The notes under the pieces are model-generated. The model was given only the letters and a program-made list of their open reading frames with translations. It was not told the origin of the DNA and searched no databases. The position numbers and the translations under genes were made by a program. A DNA stretch of 64,000 bases from NCBI GenBank assembly GCA_004565275.1, contig SDOX01000019.1, forward strand, positions 740,340-804,339. Direction: 5' to 3'. The stretch comes from Nannochloropsis salina CCMP1776. Taxonomy: Eukaryota > Sar > Eustigmatophyceae > Eustigmatales > Monodopsidaceae. Positions 41,916 to 52,370 of the stretch are shown here, one piece after another; the first letter of the stretch is position 1; each line of letters begins with the position of its first letter.

Positions 41916-42509
41916 TGATCGGTGGGGTAGCTAAACAAAATTTCTTCTGCTGTCAGGAGATGTGGTACATTTACATATCTTGCATGAGAGTCAGAGCCGC
42001 CCATGCCCGCGCGCTTGCCGTCCTAGGGTGCAGAGGACATATACCGAGGCGAAAACAGCGAATAGGCAGGCCCGCGGGCGAGGCCCCCCCCATCTGATAC
42101 CTGTCCTGTCCGAGGTTTTCCATCGTCAGCTTGCTCAGGGACGTGGTTCCAGACAATGTACCGACGACCGCGTTTACCTTCCTTTCAACCTGGTCACCAT
42201 ACTCCCTGCAGGTGACTCGGGAAGTTGAGTCAGTAGACAGCATCATCTCCCCATCGCTACCTCTCCCGCGCCATTGTCGCACGGCATGCTGCAGCCCGCT
42301 AGAGGGGAATGAGAGAGGGTTTTCAGGTCTATCACTATCTCACCCTCTTCGCAGCAGCTGCTGCAAGAGAAAAAGAGCTGCCATTTCAGCCGCAGCAACT
42401 GGAGTAGTGTCTCTTGAGTGCGCCAGCAAGTTTGCAAATAAGAGCCGCTTCTACTCTACACCGCCTTGTCACTACGCGGACTTTGAGGTGCGGCTGGCAA
42501 GACAAGAGC
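41916..42509. other. Divergent region upstream of GWT1, with possible minus-strand exon
   Basis: A minus-strand frame at about 42060-42246 (starting MMLSTDSTSRVT) ends at a GTATCA donor and may be a 5' exon of the PUB gene. On the plus strand the frame of GWT1 is open back to about 42414 without a better start. Both promoters should lie here. Confidence 0.35.
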
Positions 42510-44105
42510 ATGCCTACCATCCAGCCTGCCGACTATAAGGCAGCCAAAGAAGCATTTGTCTCAAATTTGAACGGCTCCGGCTTGTATGAGATCATTAAAG
42601 TCACCATCCCCCTGCCCGTGGCTCTTTGGGCATACACGGAGTTGCGAGCCTTCCGCCTGGTCTATTCAGCTCCTACCCCCGGACTTTTGCTTGCATTTTG
42701 CTACGAATTCGCTGTTCTGATATTTCCTCAAATTTTAGCCCAATGTTGGCCTGAATCGACACCGTGGGTGCTCGCGGGGCTGTTGGTCATCGGTGTGAGT
42801 TGTCGTGCCGTCGTGCAGGCGACTCGGGAGCCGTCCTTGAAGAGCCAATGGCGCCACGACCGAGCGGTCCGTCTCGTTTCTTCACAAGCCCGTAATTTCC
42901 TGATAAATTACCGGGCAGGAGTGATGTTGACCTCCGCCATTGCGATCCTGGCGGTGGACTTCACCATCTTCCCGCGGCGTTTCGGGAAGACGGAGACCTT
43001 TGGCACGAGCCTGATGGACCTGGGCGTCGGCTGTTTCATTTTTTCCAGCGGATTCTGCTCACGGGCAGCACGACTTTTTCACCATCACAGCGAAGCGGCC
43101 CCAGGGGCGGCGGCTGCTGCGGGCGTGAGCGGGGTAGTGTGCACGGGGGGTGAGGGCAGCGGGTCAGAGGCCAAGGAGGCTCAAGGCGGTTGGAGCCTAG
43201 GTAGAGGCGACCGGGGGGGATGCGGCACACCCACAAGTAGCAAGGGCGGCGAGTTCTTCCGTTTCTCCAAGCGAGCGGCAATGTGGCGGACGACCAAGCG
43301 CTGCATTCCCCTTGTTCTCCTCGGTCTGGGCAGGCTCCTGGCGCGCCGCTCCGTCGATTACCAAGAGCATGTGAGCGAGTATGGCGTGCACTGGAACTTC
43401 TTCCTCACTCTCGCCGTCATCCAGCTGGCGACCTCGGCACTCCACACGGTCTTTCCCCACAAGGCGCTCTCCCCCCTGGCCCTGATCGTCCTGGTCCTCT
43501 ACCAGATGCAGTTGTCGGTGAACGGCCTTACCGAATATATGTTCACAGCGCCGAGGGAGGGGAGCCTCGTCGCACAGAATCGGGAGGGTATCTTGGGTGT
43601 GATTGGCTTTCTGTGTCTCTACCTGATAGGGGAGCAGATCGGGACCTGGACGGTATGGGCGATGGGGGTAGTAGGCGGAGGGACAAAGATTACGGAGGCG
43701 GAAGCGAAGCGTGCTCTGCTACAGCTCGTCGTCTTGGACGCGGGGCTCTGGGGGGCGACGGCGCTATCTTGCACACTGGTCCAACCGATATCCCGGCGCC
43801 TGGCTAATATGTCCTACGTCTTGATGTCCTCCGCCTACAACGTGATGGTGATTGCGTTACTCTTGGCTGTGGACAGGTTTGCCTCCATGGCGGCCACGTC
43901 CCGTCTCCTGTTCGCAGTGAACAGAAATCAGCTCGCTTTCTTCATCCTGGCAAACCTGCTCACAGGGGGGGTGAATTTGTCCATACACACTATTTACGTC
44001 TCACCATTCGTATCCTGGGTGGTAATTTCCTCTTACACATTGATTTTACTGGCTATGTTTGTCATGCTGGATCGGGCCTTTGACGTGACACTCAAATTTT
44101 GGTAG
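42510..44105 (+). CDS. GWT1: GPI inositol acyltransferase GWT1/PIG-W
   Basis: ATG 42510 gives 531 residues in one exon. Conserved elements: SNLNGSGLYEIIKVT near the N terminus, RAGVMLTSAIAILAVDFTIF, FPRRFGKTETFGTSLMDLG, VDYQEHVSEYGVHWNFFLTL, VNGLTEYMF, QNREGILGVIGFLCLY and about a dozen hydrophobic helices. This is the ER enzyme that acylates the inositol of glucosaminyl-phosphatidylinositol in GPI-anchor synthesis. A cytosolic-looking loop at about residues 190-260 is enlarged by a Gly/Ala/Ser-rich insert (AAPGAAAAAGVSGVV, GGWSLGRGDRGG). Everything else fits the family length and order. Confidence 0.92.
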   Translation: MPTIQPADYKAAKEAFVSNLNGSGLYEIIKVTIPLPVALWAYTELRAFRLVYSAPTPGLLLAFCYEFAVLIFPQILAQCWPESTPWVLAGLLVIGVSCRAVVQATREPSLKSQWRHDRAVRLVSSQARNFLINYRAGVMLTSAIAILAVDFTIFPRRFGKTETFGTSLMDLGVGCFIFSSGFCSRAARLFHHHSEAAPGAAAAAGVSGVVCTGGEGSGSEAKEAQGGWSLGRGDRGGCGTPTSSKGGEFFRFSKRAAMWRTTKRCIPLVLLGLGRLLARRSVDYQEHVSEYGVHWNFFLTLAVIQLATSALHTVFPHKALSPLALIVLVLYQMQLSVNGLTEYMFTAPREGSLVAQNREGILGVIGFLCLYLIGEQIGTWTVWAMGVVGGGTKITEAEAKRALLQLVVLDAGLWGATALSCTLVQPISRRLANMSYVLMSSAYNVMVIALLLAVDRFASMAATSRLLFAVNRNQLAFFILANLLTGGVNLSIHTIYVSPFVSWVVISSYTLILLAMFVMLDRAFDVTLKFW

Positions 44106-45049
44106 CGGGTCGTGCTTACCAACAGCAATGCAGGGCAGTGTGAGTCGAGTATTCCATATTTTTCGAAAAGCTTGTTATTTTTTATGTAGGGGTCAAGCTT
44201 TGCCCGCCGATAAATAACGCGAAGTACTTCCATGTGCATAGGGAGAGGGAGGAGCAGATCACGGCATTACTAAATTAATCACAGCGGGTTGCTGGTCTTT
44301 TTTGTAAATAGAAGTACATATAATTTCTTGAGGATCGAATCATGAAGATTTCAAGAGAATGAATTATAATAAAAATTCCTTCAAGAAACCGGTCCAGCAG
44401 GGGAACGAAAAACTGGAGGATGATGGAGTGGACAAAACATATTCGGTTTTGCGTTTTCTTTGGAGAAATTTTATACAGCTTCCTGAATGCCAAGGTCTCT
44501 TGTATTCTTGTCAGCATTTGTAGCAAATTTGACGTTGAAAAAAAGTGTTGCTTCATCTCTTCATAAAAAGTAGTGATACTTTCATAAGGACCCATAACTC
44601 GGATCTAGAGACACTCGTCAGCATTTATTGATGTAAAAGGTATTTTTCGAGCTTTTTTTCATTTCTGACACGGCACGTACACGGTTTTGCTCCTGAATTG
44701 CCAATGAGATGCACGATAGAGCTAGAGGCGCCAGCAATTTCTGAAAGCCTGTTTAAAATTCAAATGACGGTTAGCGGCTAGGCGTTAGGCGTCATCGGAG
44801 ATCTATGGGCGGGAGCGACACTTTCCTGCTCGCAGTCCTGCTGCTTGACGCCAGTGGCTTCGTCTCTCCCGCATATTGATCATTCGATCCCGGGATCGGA
44901 CGCTCTTTTCCGTTTTTTTTTCTCATTTATTCTCAAGTCAGCAATCATCTTCTCGTGTCCCAACATGTAGTTCGACAAACTGATTTGGCGACTTTTTCGC
45001 TACTGACCGCCGCTTTTTTTTCCTTCAAACAGCGATCAATCATCAGCCC
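44106..45049. other. A/T-rich intergenic region with palindrome and probable leader-intron acceptor
   Basis: These 944 bases lie between two plus-strand genes. A 106-codon minus-strand frame (44275-44595) has no recognisable domain. A 14-base palindrome at 44885-44898 precedes a T run (44913-44921). A polypyrimidine tract ending in AAACAG at 45032, 17 bases before the next ATG, looks like the acceptor of a leader intron. Confidence 0.4.
44885..44898. repeat. Perfect 14-bp palindrome followed by a T run
   Basis: CGATCCCGGGATCG reads the same on both strands and is followed about 14 bases later by nine T residues. It could form a hairpin before a polymerase III-type terminator, but no promoter boxes were identified upstream. 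Confidence 0.6.
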
Positions 45050-46816
45050 ATGTATTCAATACTCCTTCTCGGCGCTGCCCTATTGATTGCCTCACCACCT
45101 TCCCCCTCAGCGCCTTTCCCGTCTCTAGCAGTAAAGCACCTTCACGATTTCCTCAGGTCATGGACGGCCACTCGCGTCAATCCAGGCCGACTACAATGGC
45201 CCAACTCGCTCATGACACTTACGAAGTGGACTGGAATTGAGCTCACAGATCTCAACTTTATGACCGAGCTCTACAGTTGTAGCGCAGACGGCAGCAGTAG
45301 CGCATGCTCGACAAGTGACATTTGGCTTGTGCATGGGTACGCACCATTTGATGCCACTGCTCAGAGAACAAACGTCCTCATAGAGAAACAGCTCACACCG
45401 ACACTCTCGCGTGCGCGACAAGATGAACGAAATGATACGACCCGTGTGTATTTGAGCAGATTAGACATGACTCGAAACCCACAAGCTGCCAAAAAACTAT
45501 TCTCAATCGACGACGATGCGAGCGTGGGATCCACGCTCATGATACTGCGACCCGACTTGGATGACGGTGGTCAAGCCGCGGAATATCGAGGCCCTCGTAC
45601 GCGTCAAGGGATCAAGCACATGCTACAGCTTCTGCAAGCCGGCGAGTCTCCAATAGTGGCATCGAATGCAGATGTCATGCCTGTAAACATATTGCAGACG
45701 CACAAAGAAATCCAGCTCTTCTTGCAAGAGCATCCGCTGGCCTTTGTTTTGGGAAGGACGGAGGAGGGTGCAGTGACGGAGGAGGAGATCACGTTTCGCG
45801 ACACGTGTTTGGCAATGAGTTGGCAGAATTGCGCGGTCGTGCCATCCAAAAGAGCCCTACTTCGCGCAGCCGTGGCGTCACTGTCCGAGTCATTAGAAGA
45901 CAATCATCAAGGCCCCGTCATTGCAAAGCTCGATCGAGTGCGCGATGCGCTTTTGTACCGAAACAATGCATCAACATCCTTAGAGGACTGGATGCTGCTG
46001 CACGGCTTTCCTCTCGTCAGTCACCTGGACCTTGACAGTCCCCATTTGGAGCGGTTCATACTGCCAAAGCCGCAGACACGACAAGAAACAGAAGGGCATA
46101 AGCACGGGCCGGAGCAAGAGGTACGCCAGCTTGTGATTGCGACCATACGACCTCTGAATGACTCCGATTCAGAAGTTGCGGCTGTTCTGGACGCATTGGA
46201 CAACGCGGCAAGGCATAATCCCGCGGTGCGTTTTGGCTATACAACTGCGGCGGGACCAAAGGGCTGGTCAGCATTTTTGAATCGACACTTCGCCCTCGAC
46301 GACCATGAGTTAGAGAAGCTGTCGTCCTCAAGGCTCTTTTTTTATGATTGCCACCAGCGTGAACTTTATGAGGGAGGCACAGGCGCCGAAAATTTGAAGC
46401 TGCTTCTTGAGCAGGTCGAAGAGAGAACGCAGAGTCCGTGTCATCTCACACCGCGGGCTAGGAGCCATGCCGAGGGGCGTGAGATCAAAGAAGATGAGGA
46501 AGTCGGAGGAATCAAGACGGCGGAAGAAGTAGAATGCGATGAAGGCATGCCAATAGTAGAATCTGAGGCAAGTTGGCGCCTTGTCTTTCATGCGCTGGTG
46601 GCGGCATGCGCGGCCGTTCTGGCACTGACGTTATTAGTCGTAACTTCTTTGAAGAAGATACTTGCTGGTGCAGGCGCGTCAGTCAAGGCAGCAGAAGTCA
46701 AGCAGGAAGAGGAAACCGTAGCGACGCAGGATTTGCCGCAGACGAAGACCTCGGCAATGAAGGATGCGAACGCGCGAAAGATGAGGCTTGCTGAGATTGC
46801 CGAATCGCTCGATTAA
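45050..46816 (+). CDS. ER thioredoxin-like type I membrane protein without CxxC
   Basis: A 588-residue single-exon protein from ATG 45050. The N terminus is a signal peptide (MYSILLLGAALLIASPPSPS). The lumenal part has segments that look like thioredoxin folds: DIWLVHGYAPFDA, ILQTHKEIQLFLQEHPLAF, VRFGYTTAAGPKGWSAFLNR and SSRLFFYDCHQRELYEGG. No Cys-x-x-Cys pair is present in a thioredoxin position. A single helix near residues 508-532 (LVAACAAVLALTLLVVTSL) is followed by a Lys/Glu-rich cytosolic tail. The layout resembles TMX- or PDI-like ER membrane proteins, here presumably non-oxidative. The family assignment rests on weak similarity and topology. Confidence 0.55.
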   Translation: MYSILLLGAALLIASPPSPSAPFPSLAVKHLHDFLRSWTATRVNPGRLQWPNSLMTLTKWTGIELTDLNFMTELYSCSADGSSSACSTSDIWLVHGYAPFDATAQRTNVLIEKQLTPTLSRARQDERNDTTRVYLSRLDMTRNPQAAKKLFSIDDDASVGSTLMILRPDLDDGGQAAEYRGPRTRQGIKHMLQLLQAGESPIVASNADVMPVNILQTHKEIQLFLQEHPLAFVLGRTEEGAVTEEEITFRDTCLAMSWQNCAVVPSKRALLRAAVASLSESLEDNHQGPVIAKLDRVRDALLYRNNASTSLEDWMLLHGFPLVSHLDLDSPHLERFILPKPQTRQETEGHKHGPEQEVRQLVIATIRPLNDSDSEVAAVLDALDNAARHNPAVRFGYTTAAGPKGWSAFLNRHFALDDHELEKLSSSRLFFYDCHQRELYEGGTGAENLKLLLEQVEERTQSPCHLTPRARSHAEGREIKEDEEVGGIKTAEEVECDEGMPIVESEASWRLVFHALVAACAAVLALTLLVVTSLKKILAGAGASVKAAEVKQEEETVATQDLPQTKTSAMKDANARKMRLAEIAESLD

Positions 46817-47352
46817 TGTACTGTTACTTGAGTGCATGGATGTGGAAAGCTGCTCGCTATGCGCTTCGTATATCTCTCCTTTCGCCACATGGACGCTAAA
46901 TGATGTTGCACCCCAATCCCACTTTTAGGATCAAAACATACCGCAATTAAGTAAGACTCGAGAGAAAGAACTAATGCATGAAGATTCAATGCATGTGTGT
47001 TTCGATTCTTTCTTGTGCATTTTCGATTCTGAGCTCAAGAAATGATTCGTTTAGCTACGAGTGGCCTGAGTCCCCCTAACCTAGCTCGTGTGGCAAGTGT
47101 TTGCCCTTCAAGAAAGCAGGTAAAGGCATCGTCAATCTCGATGAAGGAGAAGTTGGCAACGTAGAACACGCCGACCAAAAGTGACATCGAATCATGAATC
47201 CCACATAACAAAACTGCCGTTCAACACCATCTCTCACGTCATCGTGCGTCACTGACGGCGTCCTCAACACCCCCGAGGTTTCTTGTACCGCATCGCCGCC
47301 CTCCGTGTCGCCCCACCCTTCCAATCGACCCACGCTACTGAGCCACTTCCAC
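46817..47352. other. Convergent intergenic region before enolase
   Basis: The 536 bases between two converging stops hold the 3' ends of both genes. No supported gene, RNA or notable repeat was found. Confidence 0.35.
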
Positions 47353-48934
47353 TCAAGCCATCCAGGCAGGCACTCGAAAGGACTTCCCAGCGTACACAGC
47401 CTTGCTGCCCAGGTCCTCTTCTATACGCAGCAGTTGGTTGTACTTGGCAAGGCGTTCAGATCGGCAGGGAGCCCCTGTTTTGATCTGCCCAGTGCACAGC
47501 CCCACGGCCAGATCGGCAATGTAGTTATCCTCCGTCTCCCCAGATCGGTGGGAAGTCATCACGCCCCATCCGTTCTTCTTAGAGTGCTTCACCGCCTCGA
47601 TAGACTCAGTGACCGACCCGATCTGGTTCACTTTGAGAAGGAGGGCGTTGCAAGCCTTCTTCTGCGCCGCTTCCTTGATGCGCTTCGGGTTGGTCACAAG
47701 CAAGTCGTCCCCCACGACCTGAACCTTGCTGCCTATGGCGGCCGTGAAGGGGGTGTAGTTCGCCCAGTCGTCCTAGGGGCAGGGAACGAGCGGGTTCGGG
47801 CGAGTGAGAACGACGACTAAACAGCAGGGGAGAAGAGAATATCGGAAATCAAATGCACTCGAGCCCCCACGGGTCGATTGATCCGAGGACACAGTCCCCT
47901 TCTCGGAAGATTTGCCTGCGATGTGATCGCATTAGACCCCCTGTCGCGGGCATTGTCCCCGTCCCTCCCCCTTTTACCTGGTCGAAGGGGTCCTCGATCG
48001 AAACGATGGGGTACTTGTTCGACAGCTCCATGTACATATCCGCAAGTTGCGGGCCCGTCAAGACCTGTTTCCCATCGCCCTGCGGGTTCTTGAAGTCCAG
48101 GTCGTACTTTCCATCCTTCGTCAGGAACTCGGAGGAGGCCACGTCCATGCCAAGCTTGACCTTCTCCAAGTACCCGGCCTTCTCAATGGCGGACATAAGC
48201 AGCTCGACCCCTTCCGTATTGCTCTGGATATTCGGTGCAAAGCCGCCCTCGTCCCCGACGTTCACGGCGTCCTGGCCGTACTTAGCTTTGATGACCTTCG
48301 CCAGGTGGTGGTATACTTCGCAACCGATCGCCATCGCCTCGGAGAACGTGGAGGCACCCGTGGGCAAGATCATGAATTCTTGAAAGGCCAGTTTATTTCC
48401 AGCGTGGCTGCCCCCGTTGATCACGTTGAAAGAAGGAACAGGCAGTACAAATTTGGTGTTGCCCGCCAAGTCTCCAAAATGCTTGTAGAGGGGGACTTGT
48501 TTTGCAGCAGCACCTGCCTTGGCGGCGGCCAAAGACACGCCAAGAATCGCATTAGCTCCCAATTTGCTCTTATTCTCTGTGCCATCAAGCTCAATCATCA
48601 TCTTGTCAAGCGTTGCCTGCTGTGTCACGTCTTGTCCGGCCAGGGCCTTTGCGAGGGCGGTGTTAACATTATTGACCGCTTTCGTAACACCCTTCCCCAT
48701 GAAAGCCTTGCCCCCGTCTCTGAGCTCCATGGCCTCATAAATTCCAGTCGAAGCACCTGAAGGTACTGAGGCTGTGAACTTGCCGTCCTTCGTGAACAAG
48801 TCTACCTCCACTGTCGGGTTCCCGCGAGAGTCGATAATTTGGCGGCCCTTGATCGCTGTGATAGTCGAAGCGGCACGAGCCGAGAGACGTCCGGCGGCAA
48901 TGGCTGGCTTTTTTAGAGAGAGGGTTAAAAGCAT
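47353..48934 (-). CDS. ENO: Enolase with mitochondrial presequence
   Basis: Two exons, 47978-48934 and 47353-47772, give 458 residues. The intron starts GTAAAA, ends CTAG and lies between EDPFDQ and DDWANYTPF in phase 0. The N terminus ([20 protein letters not shown]) is basic and lacks acids, as in mitochondrial presequences; the enolase proper starts [20 protein letters not shown]. Active-site segments present: [70 protein letters not shown] and [10 protein letters not shown]. The enzyme converts 2-phosphoglycerate to phosphoenolpyruvate. Mitochondrial copies of lower glycolysis are established in diatoms and other stramenopiles. An upstream extension of the frame exists but ATG 48934 fits the presequence best. 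Confidence 0.95.
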
Positions 48935-49878
48935 AGCTGTATAACTAGTAAGCGGGAGGCTGTGCGGTGGGCGGCGTGAAGTCGTGATGTGAGAGCTATG
49001 AAGACAAGAGAGATGATACTGTCCGCAGCGACAGGCAGCCGGAAGGAGAACCGCTCTCCAAATGCGTGGTCCTATCACCCATTTGTCGAATGTTCAAAGA
49101 GGCACACAAATGATCGCAAACCCCATTGATTTAAGCAGGCAGATCACTAAGCCAAGCATGTAAAGAGCTGTGGATATTTGGTGTCACCGTCACTGCAACC
49201 GCCAACCTCCTCCCCCTCCTCAGCGGATTGCTTCCAAGACGCCTGTCCGATAGTTGGATTTCAGCCGCGGTCCAGCCTGCCCAGCACTCAACTCAGCGAC
49301 AGGTACGTTGGAGCAAGGATAGTGGGCGATATATATTGCGACAGAGGGATCTTAACCTTGAAGTCGTGCCGCGACGTAGTGAGACCAGTACAACCAATCT
49401 GGGTCCCGATACACGACGTGTATTTCCTATTTCCCCCACAAGATTATCGAGCCTCCATTCATTCATTTCCCAGAGATCTTTTGCAAGGCCCGTGATACGT
49501 AGTTACGTACGCCGTACGTTCGACGGACCGCGTGTCGCATAAACGGTTTTGTTACCAGACTGAGCCGCATTCAGTACGTTGTGTCTTAAGTGAGATATGT
49601 TGTTTTCTCTAATCTATCTTACCATAGTGGTTGAGAGATTGCCCTCTAAAGTTCACGTTCAGCAGCCTAAAAAGCTTCACACTTGATGGAGTCTAGCACA
49701 GATATTCGATTTCAGGCATCTTACGGCGTTTAAAAACCCGGTCGCTCGCTTGTGGTGTCTGTATTTGTTCTCCAAAGCGAAGCGTAATGTTTTTGGCAAA
49801 GGAAGCTATGTTGTAAGGTATTTTGAGGCCTCCTCCTCCCCACACAGCACTGCTGCTCTGCAACAAGCTTCTGCGGAC
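48935..49878. promoter_or_regulatory. Divergent intergenic region enolase / FAAH-like
   Basis: The 944 bases should hold both promoters. They contain a near-palindrome ACGTAC-GCC-GTACGT at 49505-49519. The FAAH-like frame is open upstream to 49750 but has no better ATG. Nothing else is recognised. Confidence 0.4.
49505..49519. repeat. Short inverted repeat (6-bp arms, 3-bp spacer)
   Basis: ACGTAC, a GCC spacer and GTACGT form a perfect inverted repeat in a divergent promoter region. It might be a transcription-factor site; the core ACGT is common in bZIP sites. This is inference. Confidence 0.5.
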
Positions 49879-51740
49879 ATGTTCTGGTGGCTCTCAACAG
49901 CAGCTGAGCGCCTGCAACGAAAAGCCAGAGCGAAACGCGCGGAATTCGAAGCCAAATGGGCACAACCTCTACCGCCTGTAGCGCCTGAGCTGGATGCGGC
50001 CAAGGAGACGAAAATTGCTTTGGAGTTATCGATCGAAGACCTCGTAGCACTCATGCAGGACGGCACTTTCTCTTCGCACGACGTGGTAAGTGTATTGGCC
50101 AAACGCGCAAGAGAGTTTGGGGGACCGGCAGGGGTCAACGCCTTGACAGACGTGCTTTTCGAGGAGGCGTTCGCCGAGGCCAGAAGAAAAGATCGCGACC
50201 GACAACGGGGGGGGGGCGAGAGTGACGCTGTGGGGGTGCTCGAAGGGATTCCTCTGTCCGTCAAGGACCACATCGATGTCAAAGGCACCGATTCCACCAC
50301 GGGGGCCGCCTGTCGATGCTTCCGGCCCGCCAGCAAGGACGCCTTGGTGGTGGAACTACTGCGGGACGCGGGGGCCATCGTCCTGTGCAAGACCAACGTG
50401 CCCCAATGCCTCATGCTTCCTGAAACCAGCAACAATATTTGGGGCGTCACGTCCTCACCCTGGAACCTCACACGCTCTGCGGGGGGCAGCAGCGGCGGCG
50501 AGGCTGCCTTGGTAGCGGTTCGAGGGAGCTTGGTAGGGATCGGAACGGACATCGGCGGCTCCTGTCGGGGACCCGCCCATTTCAGCGGCTGCGTCGGATT
50601 TAAGCCGACGCCCGCCCGGGTCTCGGGGAAAGGGATCGTCATGCCCTCGAAAACCGGAAAGATGGGCATGCAGGCGATTAAAGCGACGGCGGGGCCACTG
50701 GCCAACCGCGTGGAGGACGTGGCCTTGGTATGTCAGGCCTGGTGGGTGAATAAGATGTGGGCTCGTGACCCCTACGTGGTGCCCCTACCCTTCGACCACA
50801 TGGCCTACCGACGAGGCGTGACCAAGGACGCGCAGCAATGGGAGCGAGGGGGGGGGGAGAGCAGACTAGGGATGGGGGAAAGGGGAGGCAAGAAGAAGCG
50901 GGCTTACCAGGGGGGCGGAAGATCCGATTGGGCTGGTTTGTGAGCGACGACTTTTTTGAGCCTTGCCGGGCAGGGAAACGCGCGGTTCGCGAAGCGAAGC
51001 AAGCTTTGGAGTCGACAGGAAAGTACGAGCTAGTAGAGATGCGCTTGAGCACAGCAACCGATGGCTGGGAGGCTGTGCGCCTTTATTACAATATCATGAC
51101 GGCCGAGGGAGGCCTGCGGAGTTATATCGACGCCCTGGAAGGAGAAGCGATGATCCCGATGTATCGGAACATACGACTTGCCGCCTGCTTCCCCGATTTC
51201 TTGCGACCCCTGCTCCACACCGCCTTGTACTTGACAGGAGAGAAACGGAGACGTTTCTTGGTCAAAAATATGCGGCGTGATGGGCTGGCAACGCGGACCT
51301 ACTGGCAGTACTGCGAGGAGCTTCAGAACTATCAAGAGGCGTGGACTCGCATGCTGCAAACGCAGAAATTGGATGGGTTTTTATGTCCAAGCGTGGCCTT
51401 ACCTGCTTTTCCTCACGGATGGTCGTCGCATTTGGAAAGCTCGTGTTCTTACAATCTATTTTTGAACCTCCTTCACTACCCTGCTGGAGTGATACCGGTC
51501 ACTCAAGTGCGGGCCGATGAAGCCGTCTATCCCCCAAGCGATCTCCCCCGCATGCAGCGGGATTCTATCGCACGGGCCGCTGCGATAGCTATGCAAGGGA
51601 GCGAGGCCTTGCCTGTGAGCGTGCAAGTCGCATTCCCACCTTTTCAGGATGAGATGTGCCTTCACGTCATGAAGGATTTACAGGACGCTGTTGGATTCAC
51701 GGCTTTACCGCCTTATGCGAAGCGATCCGTTTTCAAATAA
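49879..51740 (+). CDS. FAAH-like amidase (amidase signature family)
   Basis: ATG 49879. Exon 1 runs to about 50817 and exon 2 from about 50922 to 51740, giving some 585 residues, close to mammalian fatty-acid amide hydrolase. The amidase triad is complete and correctly spaced: Lys129 in GIPLSVKDHID, Ser204 in RSAGGSSGGEAAL and Ser228 in GIGTDIGGSCRGP. Other family text: FSGCVGFKPTPARVSGKG, ATAGPLANRVEDVAL, IRLGWFVSDDFFEP and LDGFLCPSVALPAFPHG. FAAH hydrolyses fatty-acid amides, releasing a free fatty acid and an amine. The intron between the purine-rich 50818 and 50921 is the only frame-consistent choice I found (GTGACC donor, AAG acceptor), but a CAG at 50908-50910 with another donor is possible. 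An N-terminal hydrophobic patch may associate with membranes. Confidence 0.87.
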
Positions 51741-52370
51741 GAAAATTTGAACAAAGTACTTAGCTTTCAGCTTTCAAATGGGGGTACTCTAAGTCGTAGA
51801 TCTATTCTTTTATTTGCAGTTGCAGCTGTGATGCCTCCAACCAAATGTATGCGAGTTGGTCCACACAAGGAGGCAAGGACATACCACTTTTTCTTTCGAT
51901 CCTCCATCCCCCGCCAATTCTGGCATCAGCCAGAGCCACTTGTCTAATTCGAAACACGATTTCCTCCCCCCCGCTAGCATACTACCACATCCAATCAGGA
52001 ACACGTGAAGCCCAGGGATCGGGGGATACGAGGCTGGGGCTCGTGGTAGGGCCCCAATGTACCCCCCGACCCTCGCATCTCTTTTGATTCACGCTCCCAT
52101 GCCCCGGGGTCTGGGGACTCAGACGGCACAGGAAGACATAGACTGTCCCTTTTAAGTGTAAACAATTGACCTTTATGTGACGCTGATGAATGGGATGGGA
52201 GCATTGTCGTGTCGGAAAGTTTGTTCTTTTGATACAACCGATCCTGATCCTGGTGCGTGATGGCTCGAATGTCCGCTATTCGTCGTCGTGTTCGCTTTGC
52301 CTTTTGACCACGTCCTTTTTGAGGGGTTACTTACCATACATTACCACCCGCATATAGAAATTTGCGAGCA
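51741..52370. other. Intergenic region FAAH-like / PLA2
   Basis: The 630 bases between two plus-strand genes should carry the first gene's 3' end and the second gene's promoter. Open frames here have no recognisable domain. Confidence 0.35.

Noticed and set aside
44275-44595. 106-codon minus-strand frame in an intergenic region
   Set aside because: Rich in Phe, Ile and Lys as expected from A/T-rich DNA; no domain or neighbours support it.
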